Source: Parabacteroides sp.
GTDB lineage: Bacteria > Bacteroidota > Bacteroidia > Bacteroidales > Tannerellaceae
Direction of reading: 5' to 3'
Assembly (NCBI GenBank): GCA_020026285.1
Contig: JAHHQS010000012.1
Location: forward strand, 1-42,710
Length of the DNA: 42,710 nucleotides
Shown here: positions 23,939 through 32,766 of the stretch, piece by piece
Layout: the number at the start of each line of letters is the position of its first letter
Numbering within the stretch: position 1 is the first letter of the stretch
Translations under genes and position numbers: made by a program
The notes under the pieces: model-generated
Told to the model about the DNA's origin: nothing
Seen by the model: the letters and a program-made list of their open reading frames with translations, nothing else
The model's database searches: none

Positions 23939-25171
23939 ATGGTACTTAATTATATATGGATTGGATTCTTCCTGATTGCTTTCGTGGTAGCAGCTTTCAA
24001 ACTGATTGTCATGGGAGATACAAATGTATTTACTGAAATAATCAATGCTTCTTTTGATTCTGCCAAGACTGGTTTCGAGATTTCTTTGGGATTAACCGGA
24101 ATCCTTTCGCTTTGGTTGGGTATCATGAAGATAGGAGAGAAAGGTGGAGTGATTCAGGCATTTGCTCGACTGGCGTCTCCCGTTTTTAGTAAGTTATTTC
24201 CGGATATACCCAAAAATGATCCGGTAACGGGTTCGATTTTTATGAACTTATCCGCCAATCTTTTGGGACTGGATAATGCAGCAACTCCTATGGGACTGAA
24301 GGCGATGCAGCAGCTCCAAGCATTTAATAAAGAAAAGGATGTTGCCAGCAATCCGATGATTATGTTCCTCTGCATCAATGCTTCAGGACTTACTCTTATT
24401 CCTATTACCATTATGATGTATCGTGCCCAGATGGGAGCGACCAATCCTTCAGATGTCTTTCTTCCTATCATGCTGACCACATTTACCTCCACATTAGTTG
24501 CTATATTAGCTGTTTGTATCAAACAGAAAATCAATATTTTCCAACGTAACCTGATTCTATTCTTCGGAGGACTTGGAGCATTTATCGGAGGACTGATTAT
24601 TCTTTTCCATTCCATGAGCGAAGAACAGGTTTCATTATATTCGACCCTGTTTGCCAACACCTTGTTGTTTACTATTATTTGCGGATTTATCATCAGTGGA
24701 GTACGAAAACACCTGAATGTATACGAAACATTCATTGAAGGAGCCAAAGAAGGATTCCATACAGCCATTACTATCATTCCATACCTGGTAGCTATATTGG
24801 TCGGTATCGGAATATTCCGTGCATCCGGAGCGATGGACATCGTGATTGAAGGCGTACGTTACAGCGTAGCTGCCTGTGGATTAAACACCGACTTTGTTGA
24901 AGCTTTACCAACCATGCTGATGAAGCCATTAAGTGGCAGCGGTGCTCGAGGCATGATGCTGGATGCCATGAAAACGTACGGAGCCGATTCATTCGTAGGC
25001 CGTTTATCTTCCATTGTTCAAGGTTCATGTGACACAACCTTCTATGTAGTAGCCTTATACTACGGAAGTATCGGTATTAAAAACACTCGTTATACCGTAC
25101 CATGTGCCTTATTAGCCGATTTAGCCGGAGCCATTGTAGCCGTTGCTATGGCTTATTTATTCTTCAGCTAA
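23939..25171 (+). CDS. Fused SpmA-SpmB-type (nucleoside-recognition/Gate domain) membrane protein
   Basis: Polytopic inner-membrane protein of about 410 residues. The N-terminal half resembles spore maturation protein A (GFEISLGLTGILSLWLGIMKIGEKGGVI, then SIFMNLSANLLGLDNAATPMGLKAMQ). The C-terminal half resembles SpmB (EGAKEGFHTAITIIPYLVAILVGIGIFRASGAMD, then KPLSGSGARGMMLDAM and GSCDTTFYVVALYYGSIGIKNTRYT). Each half has a Gate domain. The two are separate genes in Bacillus and fused in Bacteroidota. The function outside sporulation is unknown; a transport role has been suggested for Gate-domain proteins. The ATG at 23939 is preferred over the TTG at 23918. Confidence 0.88.
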   Translation: MVLNYIWIGFFLIAFVVAAFKLIVMGDTNVFTEIINASFDSAKTGFEISLGLTGILSLWLGIMKIGEKGGVIQAFARLASPVFSKLFPDIPKNDPVTGSIFMNLSANLLGLDNAATPMGLKAMQQLQAFNKEKDVASNPMIMFLCINASGLTLIPITIMMYRAQMGATNPSDVFLPIMLTTFTSTLVAILAVCIKQKINIFQRNLILFFGGLGAFIGGLIILFHSMSEEQVSLYSTLFANTLLFTIICGFIISGVRKHLNVYETFIEGAKEGFHTAITIIPYLVAILVGIGIFRASGAMDIVIEGVRYSVAACGLNTDFVEALPTMLMKPLSGSGARGMMLDAMKTYGADSFVGRLSSIVQGSCDTTFYVVALYYGSIGIKNTRYTVPCALLADLAGAIVAVAMAYLFFS

Positions 25172-25543
25172 AGATTTTTACCGGAACATTCCACATTTCT
25201 TATATACCTATTGAAGTGGATAAAACGAACTATTTTTGCAAAAAACGAATTTATTAAATTCAGCATCATGAAAAGTATAATCTTAAAACAAAAGCAAGAA
25301 AGGGAATGGGACGAAGATTGAGTGATAAATACACAGAATGAAAAGTAAAGTAATAACAGATCAGTATACGTAATTAAAAGTCCGAATTTGACTTATGTAT
25401 TCATGTACTTAAACCTAATTCGGACTATATTTATATTCTCTAATAACTTTCATTTTAAGGCCAGAATTCTCTCTTCAGACAAATTTCCAAATCTAAGGCA
25501 GACTTACCAAATAACTTCTTAACTTTGAACATTTATTAAAGAC
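25172..25543. other. 372-bp intergenic stretch with a short peptide frame and a hairpin
   Basis: No standard gene. It contains a -7-like element (TATTTTTG, 25231-25238) and then a 17-codon frame at 25268-25321 (MKSIILKQKQEREWDED). A 10-bp inverted repeat follows, AGTCCGAATT/AATTCGGACT (25379-25388/25417-25426). A second -7 element, TAACTTTG, lies at 25520-25527 and probably serves the lipoprotein gene at 25544. The peptide resembles the first residues of AAA-type ATPases common in this group, so it may be a decayed start rather than a real gene. Confidence 0.4.
25379..25426 (+). terminator. Possible terminator hairpin
   Basis: A perfect 10-bp stem with a 28-nt loop, followed on the plus strand by ATATTTATATTCTC. 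It is weak as a terminator because the loop is long and the T tract is interrupted. Confidence 0.35.
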
Positions 25544-25996
25544 ATGAATCAAATACTTAATTTTTGGATATCGATTATAATTCTTTTTCTATTGTCTGGA
25601 TGCAATGAAAAAGTCTTTGTACCTGAATTTCTTCCCGAATCAATTGATAGAACAATGGTATGTGGTGACACTTTCAGAATACCTTTTACCAATGAGAATT
25701 GGAACATACTGTCTGTTTGTATTCCGGAGCCGTTAGAACTACTGCGTGGAGATGTTTACGACAAACAGGGTAATAGAATTAGTCAAGACAAATTTTTATA
25801 TCTGGAAGGTTTAGGTAAAATTGTTTACCATGACGACTCGTGTAAGCTCAATATTGAACGTCCACTATCTGAAGAACTTGTCATAAGCCTAGAAAAGAAT
25901 CTACACAAGCTTCCTTTTATAATTGCAATTAATGTTGGAAATGAAGATGAAACGAAGCATATTAATCTGACACTCAAGCTAAATAAAACAGAGTAA
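25544..25996 (+). CDS. Hypothetical lipoprotein
   Basis: A 150-residue protein with a lipoprotein signal (MNQILNFWISIIILFLLSGC, lipobox LSGC, Cys20). I do not recognise the mature part. It has short beta-like stretches, four further Cys residues (in MVCGDTF, LSVCIPE and DSCKLNI, among others) and no catalytic motif. It is preceded by a TAACTTTG -7 element 16 bp upstream. The next gene, an outer-membrane deacylase homologue, follows after 94 bp on the same strand, so they may be co-expressed. Confidence 0.7.
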   Translation: MNQILNFWISIIILFLLSGCNEKVFVPEFLPESIDRTMVCGDTFRIPFTNENWNILSVCIPEPLELLRGDVYDKQGNRISQDKFLYLEGLGKIVYHDDSCKLNIERPLSEELVISLEKNLHKLPFIIAINVGNEDETKHINLTLKLNKTE

Positions 25997-26090
25997 TCTA
26001 AAGATAAATAATTCATTACTATTCCTATAATTACAGAAATAGTCTTTCATTCTTTATTATTCATAAAATTCTGATTCAGAGTATTAAAAA

Positions 26091-27293
26091 ATGAGTTTTA
26101 AACAATCTATTATTTTTTGTATAACAATTCTGGTAGCCATCGTTCAGACTATTTCTGCTGAAAACAACGATACGACAGCTCATAAAAAGATTATACACAA
26201 ACTAGGCTTTGATATAGCTTCTGGATATATCTTCCCAACACATAGATTCCTTAAAGGAGCCAACAATAAAGAAAAGCCCATGCGTACAAGTGTGTCAGCT
26301 AATCTGAAATATGGCTTTCAATTTGGCGAGGATACTTACTTTGGTCGAAATTACCCGCACACAACACAAGGAATAGGCATCTCCTATAATACTTTCTTCA
26401 ATAAAGAAGAACTAGGAAATCCAATAGCCGTTTATGCTTTTCAAGGCTCGCGTATAACTTCTCTTTCTGACAAATTATCTCTTGATTATGAATGGAATTT
26501 TGGAGCATCTTTTGGATGGAAAAAATACGATGAAGAAACGAATCCGAATAATAAATTGATTGGTTCCAAAATCAATGCATACCTCAACTTCGGACTTTTA
26601 TTCAACTGGCAGCTATCTCCAGACTGGAACCTGAAGGCTGGAGTGGCTTATACTCATTGTTCAAATGGGGATACACATTACCCGAATTATGGCTCCAATG
26701 TTTTAGGTCCACGCATTGGATTAGTACGGACTTTCGGTGATAATCAGACTAATAAACATCATCGATTTATACAGAAAGATATTTTCAAACCATATATCTG
26801 CTATGATTTAATTATTTTTGGAGCGACCCGACAGAAAGAAATCTATTCGGAACAAAAAGAAGATGAGGTAACCATTCCCGGATCTTTTGGAGTAATCGGA
26901 TTAAATTTCAATCCGTTATATAATATCAGCAGATACTTCAGAGCAGGGGTTTCTTTAGATATCTTATATAATGAAAGTGCCAATCTGAAAGATCACATAG
27001 CAAGCGATCAAGTCACGGAAGATGTAAAATTTCATCGTCCTCCTTTTATTGAACAGTTTACTGCTGGTCTTTCTATTCGAGCAGAATTTGTCATGCCAAT
27101 CTTCTCCATCAATGCAGGAATAGGAAGGAACTTTATTTGTAAAGGGGATGAAACCAATAACTTCTACCAACTATTTGCCATGAAAGTGAATGTTACCAGA
27201 AGTATGTTTCTTCATATTGGCTACCAGTTATTCAAATTCAAGGATCCAAACAACCTCATGCTGGGTATTGGTTATCGTTTTAACAATAAATAA
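26091..27293 (+). CDS. PagL-like acyloxyacyl hydrolase (lipid A 3-O-deacylase family)
   Basis: Outer-membrane beta-barrel of 400 residues. Its signal peptide is cut after TISA (about residue 23). The strands alternate in the barrel pattern, and a PagL-type active-site segment is present, YTHCSNGDTHYPNYGSN: the His-x-Ser-Asn arrangement holds the catalytic His and Ser. PagL removes the 3-O acyl chain of lipid A, and this group is the Bacteroidota branch. The chain is about twice the length of Pseudomonas PagL. The extra C-terminal half (about 230-400) is also barrel-like (ISRYFRAGVSLDILYNES, FLHIGYQLFKF). Substrate inferred from family only. Confidence 0.75.
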   Translation: MSFKQSIIFCITILVAIVQTISAENNDTTAHKKIIHKLGFDIASGYIFPTHRFLKGANNKEKPMRTSVSANLKYGFQFGEDTYFGRNYPHTTQGIGISYNTFFNKEELGNPIAVYAFQGSRITSLSDKLSLDYEWNFGASFGWKKYDEETNPNNKLIGSKINAYLNFGLLFNWQLSPDWNLKAGVAYTHCSNGDTHYPNYGSNVLGPRIGLVRTFGDNQTNKHHRFIQKDIFKPYICYDLIIFGATRQKEIYSEQKEDEVTIPGSFGVIGLNFNPLYNISRYFRAGVSLDILYNESANLKDHIASDQVTEDVKFHRPPFIEQFTAGLSIRAEFVMPIFSINAGIGRNFICKGDETNNFYQLFAMKVNVTRSMFLHIGYQLFKFKDPNNLMLGIGYRFNNK

Positions 27294-27300
27294 GTATCTT

Positions 27301-28065
27301 ATGGATATAGAATTGAGAGATAAAATAATAGAGTGGGCTAAATCCTATAACACAAAGGAATTTATACCAAACGATCCAGTACAATTTCCTCATCGTTTCG
27401 AGAAAAAGCAGGATATCGAAATATCCGGTTTCCTTACAGCCTGGATTTCGTATGGAAAAAGAAGTCTTATTCTGAAAAAAGCAAATGAATTACATCAACT
27501 GATGAACAATCAGCCCTATTCGTTTATACTACATGGTCCTGAATCCTTTCAGGAAATTAAGGAAAAAGCTAACCTGCAAGGTTCACGAAATACATTCTAT
27601 CGCTTCTATACTTATCAGGATTTATTATCCCTTTGTGAACGATTAAATCAAATTTACAGTCAATATGAGTCTTTGGAAGAAGCATTAATCAACACACCAA
27701 TAGGAGAGAAGCTTCATCCTATTCAGCGCATACAATTCCTTTTTAAGGATATTAAAGGGATTCCAACCATAAAGGGAACATCAGCCTGTAAACGTCTTGC
27801 CATGTTTTTACGGTGGATGGTTCGTCAAGATGGAATTGTTGACTTTGGTATTTGGAAAGATCTGATGAAGCCTTCCGAACTGATTATTCCTTTAGATACT
27901 CATGTCCATCATGTGTCTGAAACCATCGGACTGATTCCTCATAAGACAGCTTCATGGAAAACAGCTGTCGAAATAACAGAAGCTTTGAAAGAAATCTTTC
28001 CGGACGATCCCTGCCTGGGAGATTTTGCTTTATTCGGATATGGAGAAGATGGGAACGAATCATAA
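27301..28065 (+). CDS. TIGR02757/DUF2400 family protein
   Basis: Cytosolic protein of 254 residues with the TIGR02757 hallmarks: DPVQFPHRF, DIEISGFLTAWISYGKR, KGTSACKRLAMFLRWMVR, PLDTHVHHV and a C-terminal GDFALFGYGED. The arrangement is reminiscent of helix-hairpin-helix DNA glycosylases, but no activity is established to my knowledge. The ATG at 27301, 7 bp after the upstream stop codon, is the natural start. A longer frame into the previous gene exists but is an overlap artefact. Co-transcribed with the deacylase gene by spacing. Confidence 0.85.
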   Translation: MDIELRDKIIEWAKSYNTKEFIPNDPVQFPHRFEKKQDIEISGFLTAWISYGKRSLILKKANELHQLMNNQPYSFILHGPESFQEIKEKANLQGSRNTFYRFYTYQDLLSLCERLNQIYSQYESLEEALINTPIGEKLHPIQRIQFLFKDIKGIPTIKGTSACKRLAMFLRWMVRQDGIVDFGIWKDLMKPSELIIPLDTHVHHVSETIGLIPHKTASWKTAVEITEALKEIFPDDPCLGDFALFGYGEDGNES

Positions 28066-28248
28066 CAAATGTATTCCGGAGGATTCTACTACTACACATA
28101 AATTATAATAAAAACAATTATAGATAAGCCTTGGCATCAATAATTTGAATAACTTTGTTCTTATGAATAAAATGAGAAATATCTTATTATACGAAATATC
28201 TATCTAATTCAATAATTACAAAAAGATATCATAACAGAAATATCTACG

Positions 28249-29778
28249 ATGGAAAATACAAAAAAAGAGCATATAGTGCGTATTGAGCCTATAGGAGTGA
28301 AATGTAAAGTTCCACATGGGACTTTTTTAGGCAGCATCCTTGGTCAATATGGTGCAGACTTTCCCTGTTCGGGACGCGGTGTTTGTGGAAATTGTCGCAT
28401 AGAGCTTTTAGAGGGTAACATTGAATTATCACAAGGACAACGAATTCTATTAGAAAGGAAAGGGTACTCTACTGATACATGGCGACTGGCCTGTCTAAGT
28501 ATGGTAACCGAAGATATTACTATTCGTATACCTCAAGGAAAACACCAAATACTTACAGACCAATCTCAAATAAAAGAAGGCATAGAAGAAGGATATGCAA
28601 TTGCTGTTGACTTGGGATCTACAACAATCGTTGCTCAATTGATAGATCTAGGGAGTGGTAAAATCATTTCATCTGCAGCAGGACTAAATAAACAAAGTCA
28701 ATATGGTGCAGATATTATGTCACGTATATCTTTTGCTATACAAGGAGACAGCGAACTAAACATTCTTTCATCGCTAGTTCGTGAACAAATCGGAGAACAA
28801 ATTAAATCATTAACTGCTTCAAGCCAGATAAGTGATATCCGACGAGTCATTATGGTAGGAAATAGCGTCATGCATCATTTATTCTGCCATTTGGATGTAA
28901 CACCTCTTGCGGCCTATCCTTTTCAATCCGAAAAAAATGCTGCACAAACATTTACTCCTGAAGAATTGAAATGGGACCTTCCTTCAACTTGTCAAATAAC
29001 TTTTTTACCCAATATCAGCCATTTTGTAGGAAGTGATATCCTTGCCGGATTAAAAACTATCGAAATACATAAACAAGAGAAGTGGCATGCCCTAATAGAC
29101 CTTGGAACGAATGGAGAGATGGTTATTGGTAAAAAAGGGAAGATTCTTTGTACATCAACAGCAGCAGGACCGGCTTTTGAGGGAGTCAACATTTCAAAAG
29201 GGATGAGAGCCGTCAGCGGAGCTATCTGTGCAGTAGATGAAAATAACGGACAAGTACAAGTCGTAGATCAGGCAGAACCATTAGGCATATGCGGCAGCGG
29301 ATTAATAGATGCTATTCACTATTTTATAAAACAAGAGATTATTGACATATCAGGAGCCATTGCTAATGAAAGTTTAACTGACAAGTTGACTCTTGCACCA
29401 AAAGTAACATTACTAGAACAAGATATTCGGGAATTCCAACTAGCTAAAGCAGCCATTGCCACTGGTTTCCAACTATTAATGAAAGAATTGGCAATTACTA
29501 TTGATGATATAGAAACAATTCATGTATCAGGAGGTCTGGGTACTTACCTTAATATTAGCAATGCAAAGGATATAGGTTTGTTGCAAGGGAAAAATATAGA
29601 ACAAATCCATAAAGCAGGAAATACAGCTCTGATTGGTTGCAAGAAATTCCTTTATCAGGAAAATCAAAAAGACATTGATGAAATTCTTTCAATCACGGAA
29701 CATTTCGGACTTGAATCATCTCCTGATTTCCAGGACTATTACTGTAATAATTTATTCTTTGGTAATATATTCTTATAA
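28249..29778 (+). CDS. RACo-like ASKHA-domain ferredoxin (corrinoid protein reductive activator, DUF4445)
   Basis: A 509-residue protein. The N-terminal plant-type [2Fe-2S] domain has Cys40, Cys46, Cys49 and Cys82 (C-x5-C-x2-C-x32-C). A C-terminal ASKHA ATPase-like domain follows (AVDLGSTTIVAQLIDL, LIDLGTNGEMVIG, STAAGPAFEGVNIS, HVSGGLG). RACo enzymes use ATP to reduce inactive Co(II) corrinoid to Co(I) in methyltransferase systems. It is shorter than the roughly 630-residue Carboxydothermus RACo. No corrinoid protein or methyltransferase gene is nearby, so the partner is encoded elsewhere. Monocistronic, ending at a strong terminator. No clear promoter in the 183 bp upstream. Confidence 0.88.
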   Translation: MENTKKEHIVRIEPIGVKCKVPHGTFLGSILGQYGADFPCSGRGVCGNCRIELLEGNIELSQGQRILLERKGYSTDTWRLACLSMVTEDITIRIPQGKHQILTDQSQIKEGIEEGYAIAVDLGSTTIVAQLIDLGSGKIISSAAGLNKQSQYGADIMSRISFAIQGDSELNILSSLVREQIGEQIKSLTASSQISDIRRVIMVGNSVMHHLFCHLDVTPLAAYPFQSEKNAAQTFTPEELKWDLPSTCQITFLPNISHFVGSDILAGLKTIEIHKQEKWHALIDLGTNGEMVIGKKGKILCTSTAAGPAFEGVNISKGMRAVSGAICAVDENNGQVQVVDQAEPLGICGSGLIDAIHYFIKQEIIDISGAIANESLTDKLTLAPKVTLLEQDIREFQLAKAAIATGFQLLMKELAITIDDIETIHVSGGLGTYLNISNAKDIGLLQGKNIEQIHKAGNTALIGCKKFLYQENQKDIDEILSITEHFGLESSPDFQDYYCNNLFFGNIFL

Positions 29779-29783
29779 ACACA

Positions 29784-29820
29784 TAAAAAGGTCAGGAACT
29801 AATAGATCCTGACCTTTTTA
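29784..29820. terminator. Bidirectional Rho-independent terminator
   Basis: A perfect 14-bp inverted repeat (29784-29797/29807-29820), AAAAAGGTCAGGA / TCCTGACCTTTTT, with T runs on both strands. It lies between the convergent RACo-like gene and the HMA gene. Confidence 0.9.
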
Positions 29821-29863
29821 TATTGTAGACACACAGGTTCGATCACCTGCTTAATAACTTCAT

Positions 29864-30187
29864 TTATTTATCTTCCTTATCATTTTTAACAGCTTTGAAC
29901 GGAGTTACAGTAAAACCCATCTTCTTAATAGCTGCTTTCAACTTTTCAGGAGATGTCTTATCTGTACGATATTCAATTGTCACCAATTTGTTTGGAAGGT
30001 CAACTTTCAAATCAGTTACCCCCTTTTCATAAGGAATATTCTTTTCAATACGCTGCTGACAATTTTTACAACTCATTGAAACAAGATAAGTAACTACTTC
30101 CTTTTTGTGCTTTTCAGTAACATCTGCACTGATTGAAGCGATACACATAAGCAACAATGTGCATAGCGCAAAGATCTTTGTTTTCAT
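29864..30187 (-). CDS. Periplasmic heavy-metal-associated (HMA) domain protein
   Basis: A 107-residue exported metallochaperone-like protein. The signal peptide is MKTKIFALCTLLLMCIASISA. The mature part is one HMA ferredoxin-like fold with the metal-binding pair Cys40-x2-Cys43 (MSCKNCQQRIEKNI), followed by GVTDLKVDLPNKLVTIEY and KLKAAIKKMGF. Such domains bind Cu(I) or similar soft metals. It follows the TonB-dependent receptor gene by 50 bp on the same strand, which suggests a joint role in acquiring or handling a metal in the periplasm. The Lys/Asp-rich tail (KNDKEDK) is not conserved. The metal is not determinable here. Confidence 0.88.
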   Translation of the reverse strand: MKTKIFALCTLLLMCIASISADVTEKHKKEVVTYLVSMSCKNCQQRIEKNIPYEKGVTDLKVDLPNKLVTIEYRTDKTSPEKLKAAIKKMGFTVTPFKAVKNDKEDK

Positions 30188-30237
30188 CTCTTTTAATTTT
30201 TAATATAGATAATATTTAATTTCAGATCATTCTAATA

Positions 30238-32463
30238 TCAAAACTTAGGAATATTAAATCTAACTCCTAAATAAAACTTTCGTCCCATTGTTGGTCCCCA
30301 AACCATAGTTGCATCAAAATTATTACTATATGGATTCTCTGGGAAAACGATTGGATTTTTCTGACGATAGTTTGTTAGATTCTCTCCACCCAAATAAATG
30401 CTCCAACGACGGAAACGACGAGTAATCTGGGCACTTAATTGAACGTAAGATTCAAAGGAATTGCTCCACAAAGGATTTTCTTTATCAACTAAAGGCATAC
30501 GTCCACCACCATTAAACTGTGTTGTAAAATCAAACTGCCATTTATGAAGAGGTGTCTCATATGAAGCAGTAATCAATCCTTTATATCGGCTTGATAAAGG
30601 CTTTCTCATCACCTTTCCTCCGTATGTACACTTAACATCCATCCAACGATAAGCACCAAGCAAAGTAAATCCTCTGAAAAGTGGATAGCTAGCTTCTATC
30701 TGATATACGCTTGAAGTCGATTTTCCATCCAAATTATAAAAAGCGACCTCATGTGGATTTGAATCCATATCTATTACTACCTGATTATTGAAATCAGTAT
30801 AGAACCATTCGGCACTAATACTTAATTCTTCATCGTTTATAGGTATTGTAAATAAAGCACTAGCTCCATAATTCCATGCGCTTTCCTGTTCTAAATTAGA
30901 GTCAATAACAAATTCACGACTACTTGCTAATAAATAACTATTCTCTGGGAAAACAAATGCAGAACGATAACCTTTACCAACAGAACCACGAAGATGGAAC
31001 CATGAAGTTACGTCATATTTCAAATGTAAACGAGGAGTAACAAACCATTTATGAAGAGAACTATAATCCGCACGAATTCCTGCAAGAACTGTTAACTTTT
31101 CCACTGGAGTCCAAGTATATTCTGCATAAGCTCCTGTAACTGTTTCATGCAAGTTTCTCCATTGTGGACAATATTTATCAATTACATTTCCACGCTGAGC
31201 ATATCTATCCCAATTAAAGTTCATTCCGGCAGCCAATTTGTGTTGTTTGCCAAATTCGCTTTCATAAAGTATTGATCCATAAATATTAGACTCGTATATA
31301 TTATAGATTTTCTTTGCATAATTAGACTGTTGATCGTGATAAGAGCCAGAAACAATTACAGCAATACTTTCATTTCTATCCTGATTCATAATGAATCCAT
31401 TCTTAGAAAAGAGTTCTACACGATTTGTTTTAAGATTAATTGTAAATGGATCATAATTATAACCCGGAAGTAATGTATGATCAGTCTGTCCACTTGTACG
31501 ACGGTCAGTCAAAACCTTAACACCAGACTGAGAAACGAATTTGGGAGTCTGATAGTGCCAGCGGTTCATCGCACTGAACGATTGCATTTTGGGCATGTCC
31601 AAAAAAGAATCACCATTCTTATCATGAGATTTTTCCTCGTTATAATAATTTACGAAAAGAGCTGTTGATAAATTATCGTTCAATTCTAAAGCTCCTACTG
31701 CATTTCCTTCATATCTGCCAGCGTTACTTGTAAATAAATTAATAAAAAGAGGATCAGCGATTTTGGGTTTCTTATACTCTACATTAATCTGTCCTGTCAA
31801 AGATTCAAAACCATTCTTTACAGAAGCAGCACCTTTTGAAACCTGAATACTTTGCATCCATGGTCCAGGAATATAATCTAATCCATAAAGAGAAGCAACA
31901 CCGCGCATGTTTGGAAAATTCTCTGTCAACATTTGAACATATGTTCCTGAAAGTCCTAGTAACTGAATCTGTTTAGCGCCAGTAACAGCGTCACTGTAAG
32001 CGACATCTACAGATGGATTTGTTTCAAAGCTCTCTGACAGATTACAACAAGCCGCACGAGTCAATGCCTTTGATGTAATATCTTCAGTAACCATTGCACT
32101 ATTCAAACGTTTTAAAGATCCCATTCCTCTTTGAGTTATAACAACTTCTTGTAACTGATTACTTGTTTTCATAACGATAACTTGTACATCTGTTGGGGTA
32201 ACAACTTCATGAAGACGAGATTCAAAACCGACATAATCAACCTGAAGGACAGGCTTCTCTTCCTCTATTTTTAATTCAAAATAACCTCCATCTTGTGCAA
32301 TTGCCGAAACTGTTTTAGATTTATTGCAAACGAGTGCTCCTATTAAAGGATTACCATCTTCATCAAGAACATAACCTTTAATAACGAATTTAGAGGCGTT
32401 GTCTGCAAATGTCTGGGCAATAACTAAGAAAAATAAAATAAATAGTTCTAAACCTCTTTTCAT
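30238..32463 (-). CDS. TonB-dependent receptor (carboxypeptidase-like regulatory domain + plug + barrel)
   Basis: Outer-membrane active transporter of 741 residues with a signal peptide (MKRGLELFILFFLVIAQTFA). An N-terminal CarboxypepD_reg-like domain (about 27-110: IKGYVLDEDGNPLIGALVCN) precedes a plug (about 120-230, including QIQLLGLSGTYVQML and VKNGFESLTGQINVEY). The 22-stranded barrel ends in GVRFNIPKF with the terminal Phe. It lacks the SusD partner of glycan systems, so metal or small-molecule import is more likely. The co-operonic HMA protein supports a metal or metallophore. A Cys-Cys pair near residue 136 (TRAACCNLSE) at the start of the plug could take part in metal contact; this is speculative. 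Confidence 0.92.
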   Translation of the reverse strand: MKRGLELFILFFLVIAQTFADNASKFVIKGYVLDEDGNPLIGALVCNKSKTVSAIAQDGGYFELKIEEEKPVLQVDYVGFESRLHEVVTPTDVQVIVMKTSNQLQEVVITQRGMGSLKRLNSAMVTEDITSKALTRAACCNLSESFETNPSVDVAYSDAVTGAKQIQLLGLSGTYVQMLTENFPNMRGVASLYGLDYIPGPWMQSIQVSKGAASVKNGFESLTGQINVEYKKPKIADPLFINLFTSNAGRYEGNAVGALELNDNLSTALFVNYYNEEKSHDKNGDSFLDMPKMQSFSAMNRWHYQTPKFVSQSGVKVLTDRRTSGQTDHTLLPGYNYDPFTINLKTNRVELFSKNGFIMNQDRNESIAVIVSGSYHDQQSNYAKKIYNIYESNIYGSILYESEFGKQHKLAAGMNFNWDRYAQRGNVIDKYCPQWRNLHETVTGAYAEYTWTPVEKLTVLAGIRADYSSLHKWFVTPRLHLKYDVTSWFHLRGSVGKGYRSAFVFPENSYLLASSREFVIDSNLEQESAWNYGASALFTIPINDEELSISAEWFYTDFNNQVVIDMDSNPHEVAFYNLDGKSTSSVYQIEASYPLFRGFTLLGAYRWMDVKCTYGGKVMRKPLSSRYKGLITASYETPLHKWQFDFTTQFNGGGRMPLVDKENPLWSNSFESYVQLSAQITRRFRRWSIYLGGENLTNYRQKNPIVFPENPYSNNFDATMVWGPTMGRKFYLGVRFNIPKF

Positions 32464-32539
32464 ATAAAAATAACCTAAATAAAACTTTATGCCTAAAAGA
32501 TTGCCTTGCAGTAAATATATTATTAATTCAAAATTTCTG

Positions 32540-32571
32540 CAAAATTACAACTGTTTGAAACAACTATCAAT
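32540..32571 (-). promoter_or_regulatory. Promoter of the TonB receptor-HMA operon
   Basis: On the minus strand, ATTG (32568-32571), 20 nt, then TAATTTTG (32540-32547) fits the Bacteroidota -33/-7 pattern. The predicted leader is about 73 nt. The rest of 32464-32766 holds only this promoter and the hairpin at 32685. Confidence 0.6.
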
Positions 32572-32684
32572 ACCATAAAATGGGTATTATTTAAGCACGA
32601 AGAGGGATTCTTATGAGTAAATAAATGTATTTTTCACTTGACAAAAAATGAGAACATATTTTGTGAACGGTTTTTATAAAAAGA

Positions 32685-32716
32685 GTTAGCGGTAAATAAA
32701 AGCATTTACCGCTAAC
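32685..32716 (-). terminator. Rho-independent terminator of the MFS gene
   Basis: A perfect 13-bp stem, GTTAGCGGTAAAT / ATTTACCGCTAAC (32685-32697/32704-32716), with a 6-nt loop is followed on the minus strand by TCTTTTTATA. It lies 50 bp past the MFS stop codon. Confidence 0.85.
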
Positions 32717-32766
32717 AAAAATAGAAACACAAATTATAATAGATTTTGATTTAAGGTATACTTCTT

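Noticed and set aside
24154..24840. 228-residue minus-strand open frame opposite the SpmA/B-like gene
   Set aside because: Antisense shadow of a clearly coding plus-strand membrane protein; its translation shows no domain.
27190..27300. Extended N-terminus for the TIGR02757 protein overlapping the deacylase gene
   Set aside because: The extension lies out of frame within a coding region, and the ATG at 27301, right after the upstream stop, gives the family's normal N-terminus.
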